Shown here in pieces: positions 21,431 through 33,912 of a stretch of DNA of 64,000 nt. A program made the position numbers and the translations under genes. The stretch covers positions 242,905-306,904 of the forward strand of contig BJOX01000044.1 in the NCBI GenBank assembly GCA_009731375.1, in the 5' to 3' direction. The DNA comes from Paulinella micropora. Its lineage: Eukaryota > Cercozoa > Imbricatea > Euglyphida. The notes below the pieces were generated by a model. It saw only the letters and a list, made by a program, of their open reading frames with translations, did not search any database and was not told the origin of the DNA. Every line of letters starts with the position of its first letter. The stretch's first letter is position 1.

Positions 21431-21479
<49 letters not shown>

Positions 21480-21508
21480 AATCTATCTATCAATCTATCT
21501 ATCTATCT

Positions 21509-21570
<62 letters not shown>

Positions 21571-21615
21571 GTTCTATCGTTCTATCTATCTATCGTTCTA
21601 TCGTTCTATCTATCG

Positions 21616-21670
<55 letters not shown>

Positions 21671-21672
21671 AG
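21431..21672. repeat. (CTAT)n microsatellite
   Basis: A tetranucleotide tract following the family A 3' end, with GTTC and AATC interruptions. Confidence 0.95.
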
Positions 21673-21835
21673 AGTAAAATAATGTGAACGATGCATGTAA
21701 AGTTTAGGAAGGTAACATATCTGGTAACGCATCAAAGTACATAACACGTACCTTAATTACCTGCTATTTGTTCTACTACAATATAAATATGAACATACAA
21801 CACACAGCTCAAGTTGCACCTATACACAACCAGGG

Positions 21836-21940
21836 CTTAATACAGCTTTTCAAGGGAACGGTACTGTACGGTACCGCACCGCCGGAGGTATCGTTTGAAA
21901 TATGCTAGGAATTCATAGAAATATGATAAAATTAGGCAAT
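21836..21940 (+). repeat. GGTACC-rich flank of the (AGT)n array, left copy
   Basis: Contains GGTACTGTACGGTACC and then CGTTTGAAATATGCTAGG. The same elements recur at about 23366-23490 on the other side of the array. No gene is seen between 21673 and this point. Confidence 0.6.
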
Positions 21941-21990
21941 TTAGTAGAAGTAGTAGTAGCAGTAGTAGTAGTAGTAGTAGTAGTAGTAGG

Positions 21991-22022
<32 letters not shown>

Positions 22023-22223
22023 TGGTAGTAGTAGTACTAGTAGTATTAGTAGTACTAGTAGTACTAGTAGTACTAGTAGTAGTACTAGTAGTAGTACTAG
22101 CAGTAGTACTAGTAGTAGTGGTAGTAGTAGTAGTAGTAGTAGTAGCAGTAGTAGTAGTAGTAGTAGTAGTAGAAGTCGTAGTAGTCGTAGTAGTGAGTAG
22201 TAGTGAGTAGTAGTGAGTAGTAG

Positions 22224-22302
<79 letters not shown>

Positions 22303-22325
22303 AAGTAGAAGTAGTAGTAGTAGTG

Positions 22326-22363
<38 letters not shown>

Positions 22364-22387
22364 TACTAAGTAGTAGTAGTGGTTACT

Positions 22388-22453
<66 letters not shown>

Positions 22454-22541
22454 AAGTAGAAGTAGAAGTTTAAAGTAGTAAAAGTAGCAGTACTAGCAGT
22501 AGTGGTAGTAGTGGCCCACCATGGTAGAAGTGGCAGTAGTG

Positions 22542-22577
<36 letters not shown>

Positions 22578-22601
22578 TACGTAGTAGCAGTAGTAGTAGT
22601 G

Positions 22602-22664
<63 letters not shown>

Positions 22665-22665
22665 A

Positions 22666-22701
<36 letters not shown>

Positions 22702-22791
22702 CAGTAGTAGTAGTAGTAGCAGTAGTAGTAGTAGTAGCAGTAGTAGTGAGTGGTAGTGAGTAGTAGTAGTAGTAGTGAGTAGTAGTAGTAG

Positions 22792-22872
<81 letters not shown>

Positions 22873-22934
22873 AGTAGTAAGTAGTAGTAGTAAGAAGTAG
22901 TAGTAAGTAGTAGTAGTAAGTAGTAGCAGTAAGT

Positions 22935-22988
<54 letters not shown>

Positions 22989-23040
22989 AAAGTTTAAAGT
23001 GGTAGTAAAAGTAGTGTTACTAGTAGTAGTGGTAGTAGTG

Positions 23041-23079
<39 letters not shown>

Positions 23080-23193
23080 CTAGGAGTACTGTAGTAGTAG
23101 TAGTACTGTAATAGTAGTGGTAGTAGTAGCAGTAGTAGTAGTAGTAGTAGTAGTAGTAGGAGTACTGTAGTAGTAGTAGTAGTAGTGGTAGTG

Positions 23194-23235
<42 letters not shown>

Positions 23236-23236
23236 A
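21941..23236 (+). repeat. (AGT)n trinucleotide array, about 1.3 kb
   Basis: Nearly continuous AGT repeat with scattered variants and several repeats of variant clusters (GAGTAGTAGT, AAGTAGTAG). Polyvaline, polyserine and polytyrosine frames come from the repeat. Confidence 0.95.
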
Positions 23237-23640
23237 TTAGTAGCAGCAGTGATCAATGAGACGGAGAATAAGACGGGGAAAGAGAACAAGAAGGAACACA
23301 AGAAGGGCAAAGAGACGCCTACTTGGCCCCCCCGGTCTTGAGGGGCCTCGCCGGAGGTTTTTTTGTTTTCGTTTGAAATATGCTAGGAATTCATATAAAT
23401 ATTTACATACATAGAAAATATAAGGAATTTTTTCATAAATTTGAACGGTACCGCACGGTATCATGCGGTACCGCGGTACCGTATCTAGATTAATCCCTGA
23501 TAACATACGTAGGTATACAGATGAATGTATTCAAACGTACACAAGCAAAATATGAAGAGATTGTAGTAAAAAAAAATTGTCTAATACCACTTACACTAAA
23601 ATCTATTTATCGTGGCATGGTGCTTTTGATTTGTGATTCC
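23237..23640. other. Spacer with GGTACC palindromes
   Basis: It includes CGTTTGAAATATGCTAGG (direct copy of the left flank) and the perfect palindrome GGTACCGCGGTACC near 23470. No gene is seen. Confidence 0.5.
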
Positions 23641-23643
23641 TCC

Positions 23644-23704
<61 letters not shown>

Positions 23705-23706
<2 letters not shown>

Positions 23707-24467
23707 GAGATGTCGCAAAGGAATGTAGTCCTTGCAAAGGAACGCAGTTTCACATCAAACAATAATTTGTGTACTGTGCATGTGTCCGGGATGGGAATCA
23801 CGGGTAGACTGTGTTCTGGAAAAAGAAGAGGAGGAAGGACGTTGAAGAAAAAGGCAATCTAGGAATGGAGAGTGGGAGGATAAGGAAGAAGAGAAAGAAA
23901 AGGAAGCCGTTAGTCCAAGTGTTTTGAGCACCGTAAGCTTGCGCAAGCTACAATGATGACATTGTATGAGGCCTAAACCCCCGCAGGGACCTAGCCCGGG
24001 CTATGCAACACTGGACGGCTATGATGGAATGCAGTCACCAATACGGACTAGAGGAAGATTAGTCCAATTTTTGACTGCACAGGAGCGATAAATCGCAAAA
24101 GAGCAACGAGCTACGCAGGAGGATAGCTTGAAGCAAAGGGATTTGGATTGGGGATGGGAAAAACCCAAGGCGCGGAAACATCGATGAACAGAGAACGATA
24201 CCATGCCGCGAGCCCCGCATTCGATTGGTCGAAGGTGGCAGGTCCATCCGTTGTCCTCGATTTGAGATTTGAGCTTGTTGTATCGGTTGGTCTTGTAGGC
24301 TCGTGCGTCAAGGATGTTTTCCTCGACCGGGCACGTTAGCTCGATCAGAATACATATCTTGGTAGACAGTGACCAGACAACGATATCGGGGCGGAGGTCA
24401 GTGACACAAATGTGGACAGGAAAGGCTTGCTCAGAACCGGTGTATTGGGTTTGGAGTTGCCAATCGT
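23705..24467 (-). mobile_element. Family A: RLE-type non-LTR retrotransposon, 3' portion with endonuclease C-terminus
   Basis: The longest family A copy. On the minus strand a frame is open from about 24467 to a TAG at 24019, roughly 149 codons. It reads LRPDIVVWS, then LIELTCPVEENI, then KTNRYNKLKSQIEDNGW, then an ECGARGM block. This is the restriction-like endonuclease signature of R2/R4/NeSL-type elements (RPD, an acidic E, and a K..Y segment). About 310 bp of 3' untranslated sequence follow and end GACATCTCAT against (CTAT)n at 23705. The copy is 5'-truncated into GATA repeat at 24468. The RT domain is not present in this window for this family. Confidence 0.8.

Positions 24468-24511
<44 letters not shown>
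24468..24511. repeat. (GATA)n microsatellite
   Basis: A short GATA tract at the 5' truncation of the family A copy. Confidence 0.95.
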
Positions 24512-25334
24512 TATCAGTATCGTCTCGTCTCTTCTCTTCCTTGATACCTTGATTTGCTTGGTCGTCCAAGATTCAAGGGGTTCGCTTATACTGCTTATTC
24601 GTCGTGATGTCGCACGTCGGAATTAGTTGGAGCACTCTCGGACAGGTCACAACCTGCTTCTGCCACTCTGCCTTCGCTGTTCGATGGAAAGGGGAAATAT
24701 GAAAGTGACAGCTGTTCATTTGGTTTTAGAACCAACTGATAAACTTGTGACTTGTGTAGCAAAAATCTTGTTGGTTTAGCAAAAAACTGATAAACTTGTT
24801 ACTTGTTTAGCAAAAATCGTTGGTTTAGCAAAAACCGTCACGAAACCAAGTGCCAATATATTGCCTTTTTGCAGCCATCACGATACCAAATGCCAATATA
24901 TGAGGGATGTCATCACTTCACGAAAATCTAACTACTTTTTTAGCGGCGGGGCCGGCCTGAGAGATCACGGGAAGAATTTTTGACTGGCCTGCCTGTCTTT
25001 TTTGCGGAAACGCAACCTTTTTATACAGGCCTGCCTGTCTTTTTTGCGGAAACACAACATTTTTTTCGCTATAAATTCCACTTAGAAAAACTGGCCGCAC
25101 TGTTATGAAAAAAAAACATAAGTTTTTGAAACTTTCCCTAATCTCTAGAATCTGTAGTGGTAAAAATAAACAACGCTTTAGTACTCTAGTAGTATGAGTA
25201 CGAGCGATCAACTTGTGTGTTTTTTTCTAATCTAGCTAATATGCTATTTCTATACTAGCTAGACTAGCTATAGACAGGCGATCCCCTGTCCTCTGTCATA
25301 TTCTCGTTTCTCCAAGTCCTTGAGACATTCCAGA
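24512..25334. other. Spacer with short direct repeats
   Basis: 24720-24850 has repeated GGTTTAGCAAAAA words. 24985-25070 has two copies of a roughly 40-bp unit containing GCCTGCCTGTCTTTTTTGCGG. No convincing gene is seen. A short minus-strand frame near 24540-24700 (AEWQKQVVTCPRVLQLI) could be an upstream piece of a family A element but is too short to support. Confidence 0.45.
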
Positions 25335-25480
<146 letters not shown>

Positions 25481-25639
25481 CAAATTTAATCTGCGTTTTC
25501 CCAGTTTCCCAGGTTTGCCAATAAAAAAAGGTTAGGTGGCACCCGAACATTGTGGCAGCGGAAAAATTGTTTGCCCTCGACTGACAAATTTAAGGCGGAA
25601 GACCACTGCTTCCTGCTTTTACTAGTTTTGCAACCTTCT

Positions 25640-25784
25640 CCTGTTCTGTACTTTTCTTTTTCTTCTTCTCTCCATCTCTTCTGTTTTCTCTTTTTCTCAT
25701 TTTCTTGTTTTCTTTTTCTGTTTCTTTCTTTCTTTCTTTTTTTTTCTTTTTCTTTTTCTTTCTTTCTCTCTTTCTCTCTTTCTT

Positions 25785-25831
<47 letters not shown>

Positions 25832-26426
25832 CTCTTTCTCTCTCTCTCTCTTTCTCTCTTTCTTTCTTTCTTTCTTTCTTTCTTCTTCTTCTTCTTCTTC
25901 TTCTTCTTCTTCTTCCTCCTCCTCTTCCTCCTCCTCCCTCTCATACTCCCCTTCCTTCTCCTGCTTCTCTTCCTTCTCCTCCTCCTCTCCTCCTCCTCCT
26001 CCTTCTTCTTCTTTTTCTTTTTCTTCTTCTTCTTCTTCTTCTTCTTCTTCTCCTTCTTCTTCTTCTTCTTCTTCTTCTTCTTCTTCTTCTTCTTCTTCTT
26101 CTTCTTCTTCTTCTCTTCTTCTTCTTCTTCTCCTTCTCCTTCTCCTTTCCTTCTCCTTCTTCTTCGTTCTTCTTCTTCTTCTTCTTCTTCTTCTTCTTCT
26201 TCTTCTTCTTCTTCTTCTTCTTCTTCTTCTTCTTCTTCTTCTTCTTCTTCTTCTTCTTCTTCTTCTTCTTCTTCTTCTTCTTCTTCCTCTTCCTCCTCCT
26301 CCTCCTCTTCTTACATTCCTCTTCCTTCTTATAGTTATTGTTGTTGTCCTCCTATCCTTCTCTTCCTTATCCTCTTCCTCCTTCCTGTTGTTATTGTTGT
26401 CCTCCTCTTCCTCCTCCTTTTCTTGC

Positions 26427-26465
<39 letters not shown>

Positions 26466-26814
26466 CATTCTTCTTCTTCTTCTTCTTCTTCTTCTTCTTC
26501 TTCTTCTTCTTCTTCTTCTTCTCCTCCTCCTCCTCCTTTTCCTTCTCCTTCTTCTTCTTCTTCTTCTTCTTCTTCTTCTTCTTCTTCTTCTCCTCCTCCT
26601 CCTCCTCCTCCTTCTCCTCCTCCTCCTCCTCCTCCTCCTTCTTCTTCTTCTTCTTCTTCTTCTGCTTCTGCTTCCTCTTCCTCTTCTTCTTCTTCTTCTT
26701 TTCTTCTTCTTTTCTTCTTCTTCTTCTTCTTCTTCTTCTTCTTCTTCTTCTTTCTCCTCCTCCTCCTCCTCCTCTTCTTCTTCTTACATTCCTCTTCCTT
26801 CTTATAGTTATTGT

Positions 26815-26818
<4 letters not shown>
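25640..26818. repeat. Homopyrimidine array: (TTTC)n, (TC)n, (TTC)n, (TCC)n
   Basis: About 1.2 kb of almost uninterrupted pyrimidine on the plus strand. It contains the compound cassette TACATTCCTCTTCCTTCTTATAG near 26312 and again near 26786, and CTTGCAAGTGTTATTATT near 26422. Inverted copies of the cassette lie at 34650-35045. Long Ser/Phe/Leu or Arg/Lys/Glu frames are translations of the repeat. Confidence 0.9.
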
Positions 26819-26888
<70 letters not shown>

Positions 26889-27247
26889 TGCGTGTGTGTG
26901 TGTGTGCTGTTTGTGTGTGTGTGTGTGTTGTGTTGTGTGCGTGTGTTGTGTGTATGTGTGTGTTTGTGTGTATGTATGTGTGTGTGTCTTTGTGTCTGTG
27001 TGGTGGTGGTGGTGGTGGTGTGTGTGTGTGTGAGTGAGTGAGTGAGTGAGTGTGTGTGTGTGTGTGTATGTATATGTGTGTCTGTGTGTGTGTGTGTGTT
27101 TGTGTCTGTGTGGTGGTGGTGGTGGTGGTGTGTGTGTGTGTGTGTTGTGTTGTGTTGTGTGTGTGTGTTGTGTGTATGTGTGTGTTTGTGTGTATGTATG
27201 TATGTGTGTGTGTGTGTCTTTGTGTTTGTGTGGTGGTGGTGGTGGTA

Positions 27248-27278
<31 letters not shown>

Positions 27279-27328
27279 TGTGTTTGTATGTATGTGGTGG
27301 TGGTGGTGGTGGATGTGTGTGTGCGTGC

Positions 27329-27363
<35 letters not shown>

Positions 27364-27369
27364 TATGTG

Positions 27370-27423
<54 letters not shown>

Positions 27424-27475
27424 CATCTATCTATCTCTCTCTCTCTCTCTCTCTCTGTGTCTCTGTCTCTCTCTG

Positions 27476-27522
<47 letters not shown>

Positions 27523-27535
27523 CCCTCATTCGCTA

Positions 27536-27566
<31 letters not shown>

Positions 27567-27640
27567 TCTTGTTCTTGTTGTTCTTGTTGTTCTTGTTCTT
27601 GTTGTTTTTGTTGTGTGTGTGTGTGTGTAGTGTGTAGTGT
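26815..27640. repeat. (ACT)n, (GT)n, (GGT)n, (GA)n, (CTAT)n and (CT)n compound array
   Basis: A succession of short arrays: ACT to 26888, GT-rich with two GTGGTGGTGGTGGTGGT islands (27000-27020, 27110-27130), GA at 27340-27362, CTAT to 27430, CT to 27555, then TTGTTC and GT. The (GT)n segments are purine-pyrimidine alternating. Confidence 0.9.
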
Positions 27641-27704
27641 GGAGTACGACCAAGAAGGTGTTGAATCTAATGCGGGTACATTTTCATCTCTCTGAATCTC
27701 TATC

Positions 27705-27926
<222 letters not shown>

Positions 27927-27928
27927 AG

Positions 27929-28000
27929 GCTTCAACTGCGATTGGTACTCTTTGGTGAGAGTGGCTATGAAGAACGCCTTCGTCACGAGAGAAATCAACG

Positions 28001-28049
<49 letters not shown>

Positions 28050-28238
28050 NNNNNNNNNNNNNNNNNNNNNNNNNNNNNNNNNNNNNNNNNNNNNNNNNNN
28101 NNNNNNNNNNNNNNNNNNNNNNNNNNNNNNNNNNNNNNNNNNNNNNNNNNNNNNNNNNNNNNNNNNNNNNNNNNNNNNNNNNNNNNNNNNNNNNNNNNNN
28201 NNNNNNNNNNNNNNNNNNNNNNNNNNNNNNNNNNNNNN

Positions 28239-28285
<47 letters not shown>

Positions 28286-28514
28286 CAGCACTTAGAATTT
28301 TAATCATTAGTTTTTCCCCTTTATATATTTATCTGTGTATCTTAGTTCCTTAGTTCTTCTCCTAGGTCTTGAATAAATCCAATTATTTGTTTGTAATATT
28401 GTTTAGGAGAAGCTGAATGAAAAAGCTCCTCCACTAAACAGAGAACATCTGAAATTCCTTGGAGATGGCTGGCTCAAGGTAAGCTGTCTATTCTATCTCT
28501 CTCCCTTCCTCCCA

Positions 28515-28553
<39 letters not shown>

Positions 28554-28591
28554 TCTCTATCTATATATCTATCTATCTATCTATCTATCTA

Positions 28592-28668
<77 letters not shown>

Positions 28669-29369
28669 TGTACTCTTCCTCCTCATCCTCTTCTTCTTCT
28701 TCTTCTTCTTCTTCTTCTTCTTCTTCTTCTTCTTCTTCTTCTTCTTTTTCTTTTTCTTCTTCTTCTTCTTCTTCTTCTTCTTCTTCTTCTTCTTCTTCTT
28801 CTTCTTCTTCTTCTTCTTCTTCTTCTTCTTCTTCTTCTTCTTCTTCTTCTTCTTCTATCTTCCTCCTCCTCATCCTCTTCCTTCTTCTTCTGGTTCTTCT
28901 TCTTCTTCTTCTTCTTCTTCTTCTTCTTCATTTTTTCTTCTGCTTCTTCTTCTACTTCTTCTACTTCTTCTTCTATTTCTTCTTCTGCTTCTTCTTTTTC
29001 TTTTTCTTCTTCTTCTTCTTCTTCTTCTTCTTCTTCTTCTTCTTCTTCTTCTTCTTCTTCTTCTTCTTCATTTTTTCTTCTGCTTCTTCTTCTACTTCTT
29101 CTACTTCTTCTATTTCTTCTTCTGCTTCTTCTTTTTCTTCTTCTTCTTCTTCTTCTTCTTCTTCTTCTTCTTCTTCTTCTTCTTCTTCTTCTTCTTCTTC
29201 TTCTCCTTCTTCTTCTTCTTCTTCTTCTTGTTCTTCGTAAGCTTCTCAAACAACAGTTTTTTAGTCCTCATATGTGATCTATTTAGGGTAATAATAAAAC
29301 TTCCCATCGACACAGGTACTAACTTTCTAACTAAAATAGTAATTGTTATTAAACGTTAGTATAATTTGC

Positions 29370-29444
<75 letters not shown>

Positions 29445-30002
29445 TTCAGAGCGCATGCGAATCTAACTTTTAATGGAGTGGGAAGGGGTGGAGAGCTGGC
29501 ATCGACCGTTGGTATGTATGTATGTATTTATGTATTTGTGTATGTATACGTATCTAAGTATGCATGCATACTTGCTTGCTTAAATGTTTGTATGTGCTGT
29601 TATGTAGGTTCGTGTATGGAGTTTGATCTTGCATTCAGCTTTATCTTTTGTCTGGCCCCAACTAAAGAATGTTAGGTACTTGATTTTTTTTTTTTTTACA
29701 AGAATACATTCACATTTCTTTACAATTTTTATTTATCTTTTCATTTATTTCTGTTTATCTTTTATTATTGACTCAAACTTGTCTGTTTATTCATGTGCAC
29801 ACATGCTTCAATAGTGTGTGTATCAGAAAGAGAGGAACAATATATTAAAATTTTAATCACAGGAAGAAGTTCTTACACATGGTGCCTGATGACGATTTCA
29901 TCACCTGCCCTCTTCATTCCCTCTTCGTTGCTCTTTTCGTTGCAAGAGACAAGCCTCTTTCTCAAGATGAGATTCCTTGGCTTTTTCCAGACCTTGCTAA
30001 GG

Positions 30003-30056
<54 letters not shown>

Positions 30057-30284
30057 TCAGCCCGCTACCCAGTCGCCGATTGGCGGCGGGGTGGAATGGA
30101 TGCCTATGTCTTCGGATATGCAGAGCTGATAGACCAAACATATCTATCTATCTATTGATTTCAGTGGATGTAGCGTATGGGATGTTACATATTTCCTGTC
30201 AGTGTGTATAGAATCAGGGATAAGTAGTCCTGCTTCCTTTTCACATCTTGTCTACAACAGCACTAAGGAAGTGACAAGAAAGGA
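27929..30284 (+). CDS. Probable split gene; exon-like segments, product not certain
   Basis: Several short coding-like segments are bounded by good splice sites with microsatellite introns. 27929-28003 is TTAG|..|GTTTTT (tentative, next to an N gap). 28407-28478 is TTTAG|..AAG|GTAAGC, encoding [20 protein letters not shown] then GWLK. 29450-29511 is TTTTCAG|..|GTATGT, encoding [18 protein letters not shown]. 29863-30001 is CACAG|..AAG|GTATTA, encoding [20 protein letters not shown] and on to WLFPDLAK. 30165-30284 is TTTCAG|..|GTGAGT, encoding [19 protein letters not shown]. 30061-30145 may be another ([20 protein letters not shown]). The GVGRGGEL segment resembles the first catalytic-Arg region of tyrosine recombinases, so a Crypton-like recombinase is possible, but no H-x-x-R or Tyr block was confirmed. 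Confidence 0.4.
28050..28238. other. Assembly gap in poly(T)
   Basis: 189 N flanked on both sides by poly(T). Frames across it are artefacts. Confidence 1.
28500..29238. repeat. (CT)n, (CTAT)n and (TTC)n arrays
   Basis: An intronic-looking pyrimidine array between two exon-like segments. 28930-29005 and 29070-29140 are two copies of a variant block TTTTTTCTTCTGCTTC followed by TTCTACTTCTTCTAC. Confidence 0.9.
29370..29442. repeat. (ATT)n microsatellite
   Basis: An ATT tract directly upstream of the TTTTCAG acceptor at 29449. Confidence 0.95.
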
Positions 30285-30290
30285 GTGAGT

Positions 30291-31013
30291 ATGATGGGAC
30301 TAAGCAAGGAGGAGAAGCAATCAGTGTATTCTCGCTCAAACGAGTGTGTGGAGGTTCTGAAATATACACTGACAGGACACGAAACGTTAAGGGAGTTGAA
30401 AGAACTGATGAAAGAAAAGAAGAAGACAACAGATCCAGGCTACTCTGAATACAAGGAGAAAGTGTATGCTTTCGCAGAGAAAGTGACGAAACCACTGAAA
30501 GACAAGATTAGGGAGGCAGCTGCACTTGCAGCACGTGAACAGAGACAAGCATACGAGCTAAAGTGTGAACAAGAACGAAAGAAACCAAGAGCTCAAAAAC
30601 AATCGAACAGGAGTGGTAAGAAAAACAAGACAGCAGGACGAGTAGCAGCCCCACCTCAGGTGACAACAAGTGTGACATCTTGCAAAAGGTGGATAAGTAA
30701 GTTTCGTAACTCTGCTGCTAAATCTGATGCTTCTGCTTCTGCTTCTTCCTCTCGACCCATTGCTTCTTTCTTCATGAACACTCGCTCTTCTTCTTCTTCT
30801 TCTTCTTCTTCTTCTTCTTCTTCCTCCTCTTCTTCCTCTTCTTCCTCTTCCTCCTCTTCCTCCTCTTCTCTTTCTTCTTCATCCTCTTCATCCTCTTCTT
30901 CTTCCTTCTCACCTTCCTCCTCTTCGTTTTCCTTATCCTCCTCCTCCTCCTCATCCTCCTCCTCTTCTTCTTCTTCTTCTTCTTCTTCTTCTTCTTCTTC
31001 TTCTTCTTCTTCT

Positions 31014-31044
<31 letters not shown>

Positions 31045-31329
31045 TCTCTTCTTACTCTTCCTCCTCCTCATCTTCCTCATCTTCCTCCTCTTCCTCCTCT
31101 TCATCCTCATCATCTTCTTCATCTTCTTCCTCTTCCTTTTCACCTTCATCCTCTTCGTTCTCCTCCTCCTCCTCCTCCTCCTTCTCATCCTCATCCTCTT
31201 CTTCTTCTTCTTCTTCTTCTTCTTCTTCTTCTTCTTCTTCTTCTTCTTCTTCTTCTTCTTCTCCTCCTCCTCCTCCTCCTCCTTCTCCTCCTCCTCTTCA
31301 TTTTACTACTACTACTACTACTACTACTT

Positions 31330-31376
<47 letters not shown>

Positions 31377-31386
31377 GCTGCTACTG

Positions 31387-31445
<59 letters not shown>

Positions 31446-31476
31446 ACTGCTACTGCTACTACTACTACTGCTACTG

Positions 31477-31508
<32 letters not shown>

Positions 31509-31530
31509 GCTACTGCTACTACTACTACTG

Positions 31531-31597
<67 letters not shown>

Positions 31598-31808
31598 CGT
31601 TAGCGGCAGCAGTAGAACCACTACTAGTACTAGTGCTTCTAGTGCTACTAGTGCTAGCAGTAATGAAGCTGTTGGCGCTAAGTCCGCGTCACCAACTGTT
31701 TCTCGCTACAAAAATATGCGTCCCCCAATTTATCAACTAGGTGGTTATAATACATCACCTGGGCCACGAGCAAGAAAGAAACGCAAGATCATAGAGCCAG
31801 ACTCTTGA
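30291..31808 (+). CDS. Ser- and Thr-rich low-complexity protein with helical Lys/Glu N-terminus
   Basis: The ATG at 30291 opens about 505 residues (two codons further upstream begin with GTG). Residues 1-140 are charged and helical, with normal composition (KEEKQSVYSRSNECVEVLKY, KEKVYAFAEKVTKPLKDK), followed by KKPRAQKQSNRSGKKNKT. A polyserine region (TCC/TTC codons) of about 160 residues, a proline patch and a Thr/Ala region (ACT/GCT codons) of about 110 residues follow. The C-terminal 60 residues are complex again and end PRARKKRKIIEPDS, a likely nuclear localisation signal. The frame stays open through two different microsatellites, which favours real coding. It may be the last exon of the split gene upstream or an independent gene. 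No domain is recognised. Confidence 0.5.
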
Positions 31809-31876
31809 TTGCGTCACGTTCGGTTTGTGAAGATATTTTAAAAAGTCAAGTCTATTATTATTATTATTATTAATTG

Positions 31877-32120
31877 GGCACCGTGATAGCCCAGTGGTCA
31901 AGTTCTACCATCTGGGCCCTGTCGCCAGTTCGATTCCCGTCCGTGCCACCAGTATTTTCATTGAACATACCGGTCCGTCTGGACCAGTATTTTCATTGAA
32001 CATACCGGTCCGTCTGGAAGTGTTGGAACTGCCCTTGCGGGGGTGTCATTAGAGCCTATCGTCAATTCTTCGTACTCCCCTCACGGGTGAGACGATGGAG
32101 GCGCATGTGCAGAAATGCAT
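31877..32120 (+). mobile_element. tRNA-derived SINE, copy 1
   Basis: It begins GGCACCGTGATAGCCCAGTGG (tRNA acceptor half plus A box; last 20 bases of the stretch are the A-box side) and carries a B box AGTTCGATTCC and CGGTGCC/CCA-like end. GGCACCG pairs with CGGTGCC. A non-tRNA body follows. An internal TATTTTCATTGAACATACCGG unit is present twice here. The copy is preceded by (ATT)n and cut by an N gap at 32121. Confidence 0.8.
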
Positions 32121-32140
32121 NNNNNNNNNNCAATATTATT

Positions 32141-32371
32141 GGACACCGTGATAGCCCAGTGGTCAAGTTCTACCATCTGGGCCTGTCGCCAGTTCGATTC
32201 CCGTCGGTGCCACCAGCATTTTCATTGAACATACCGGTCCGTCTGGAAGTGTTGGAACTGCCCTTGCGGGGGGTGTCATTAGAGCCTATCGTCAATTCTT
32301 CGTACTCCCCTCACGGGTGAGACGATGGAGGCGCATGTGCAGAAATGCATCAGCCATTGACAGAGAAGCAC
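32141..32371 (+). mobile_element. tRNA-derived SINE, copy 2
   Basis: The same family with one copy of the internal CATTGAACATACCGG unit. It ends CAGAGAAGCAC and is followed by (ATT)n to 32405. T-arm pairing is poor, so it is not a functional tRNA. Confidence 0.85.
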
Positions 32372-32405
<34 letters not shown>

Positions 32406-32412
<7 letters not shown>

Positions 32413-33425
32413 ATTAAAATATTATGATAATTTGAGGAAAAAGGTGATATGGGGGGAAAAGGCAATAGTTAATCTTTTCTGAAAAGATCTTTGACTTAAT
32501 AGTTTGAAATCATTTCTGAACGGAATCGAAAACAAGTTAGTGAAGTCGAAACGTTGTGCAGAGGAGAATCTAACGAGCCGGTCAAAAACGGTGAAATGTC
32601 AACGGTGTATATTTTGGCCGGTCGTTAAGGTGCTCAGTCTGATATTAATATAATGAGGAAATAATGTATTAATACTAAGTTTGTTCAACTGCAGCCAAGT
32701 TACAATAAATTAAAATGCAAAAAAACTAATTTCCATACCCCGTTAGCGACTCCAGATTGTTACGATAGTAGGATATTTATTGAGCAAATACCTGTTTACT
32801 AACGATGTGAAGACTGAGGAATACCTAAAGTCACGGTAGGGACTCCGAGTCAGTAATCTTCAGACCAAGGACTCTAGTAACCGACAGACCGGAACGGTAA
32901 GTATTGCCATTATACTGAGTCCGGGTAGGCCGGCATAAAATATTAATCATAGTAATATGATTGAACATCGGCACAAAACTTAAATCTATACTGATTACAT
33001 TTTGTGATAGTTTAATGAATAATAATAATTATATTAATAATAAAAATATATCATAGTAATAAAAAATTATAGTACTGATAATATGTTTGCTAATTTCAAC
33101 AGACAGTAGTTATTAATACTCAGCCGAAGCAGATTATCAAAACTTCATTTCAGCAAATATTAATAACACATGATATATATTAATATTAATACATGAAAAG
33201 TTAATCACCACCTACAATTTATATTATATTGTACTACGATAAGAAAAAATAATATAAAACTTAGAGATGATATATTAATAATATTAATATTAATATTTAT
33301 TGTAAATATTAATAATGCGAGAAAATAGCGCGGCCGGCTGTTAATTAAGTTTATTAATATTAAACTGTCAGGCGTAAATATTTTTGAAACAAATTGAGAC
33401 GCCTCTTGATATTTCTTTCTTTAAG
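32406..33425. other. AT-rich sequence without a gene
   Basis: Rich in ATTAAT/TATTAATA words with no coding frame over 40 codons of normal composition. Confidence 0.6.
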
Positions 33426-33464
33426 AGTATTTTTTTTTCTTTCTTTCTTTCTTCTTCTTCTTCT

Positions 33465-33507
<43 letters not shown>

Positions 33508-33855
33508 NNNNNNNNNNCACTGTTTTAATAACAATGAGTAATGAGAATAATAATAATTTTGTAATGTATTTTTACGTAATCAGTCTTTTAATAGAAACTT
33601 GCCAATGTATTTCTTAATATTTTGAGCAAGACTGCAAAGTCATATTGTTTTGTGATTTTCCTGCCTTGTCTTTTTTCAAGTGGCACGATTTCTTTTATTA
33701 ATACACAAACATTTTTAACAATACCAGATGATACCTTTACTTTTTGCTTTTTTATTTATGAGTTTAATACATTTATCATTAAATTTCAAAGTGAGTGAAA
33801 AAAAAATTACTACTACTACTAGTACTACTACTACTAGGTACTACTATTAAAACTG

Positions 33856-33912
<57 letters not shown>

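Noticed and set aside
31877-31960. SINE head as a functional tRNA gene
   Set aside because: The acceptor stem pairs, but the T stem is mismatched and the unit continues into the SINE body in every copy.
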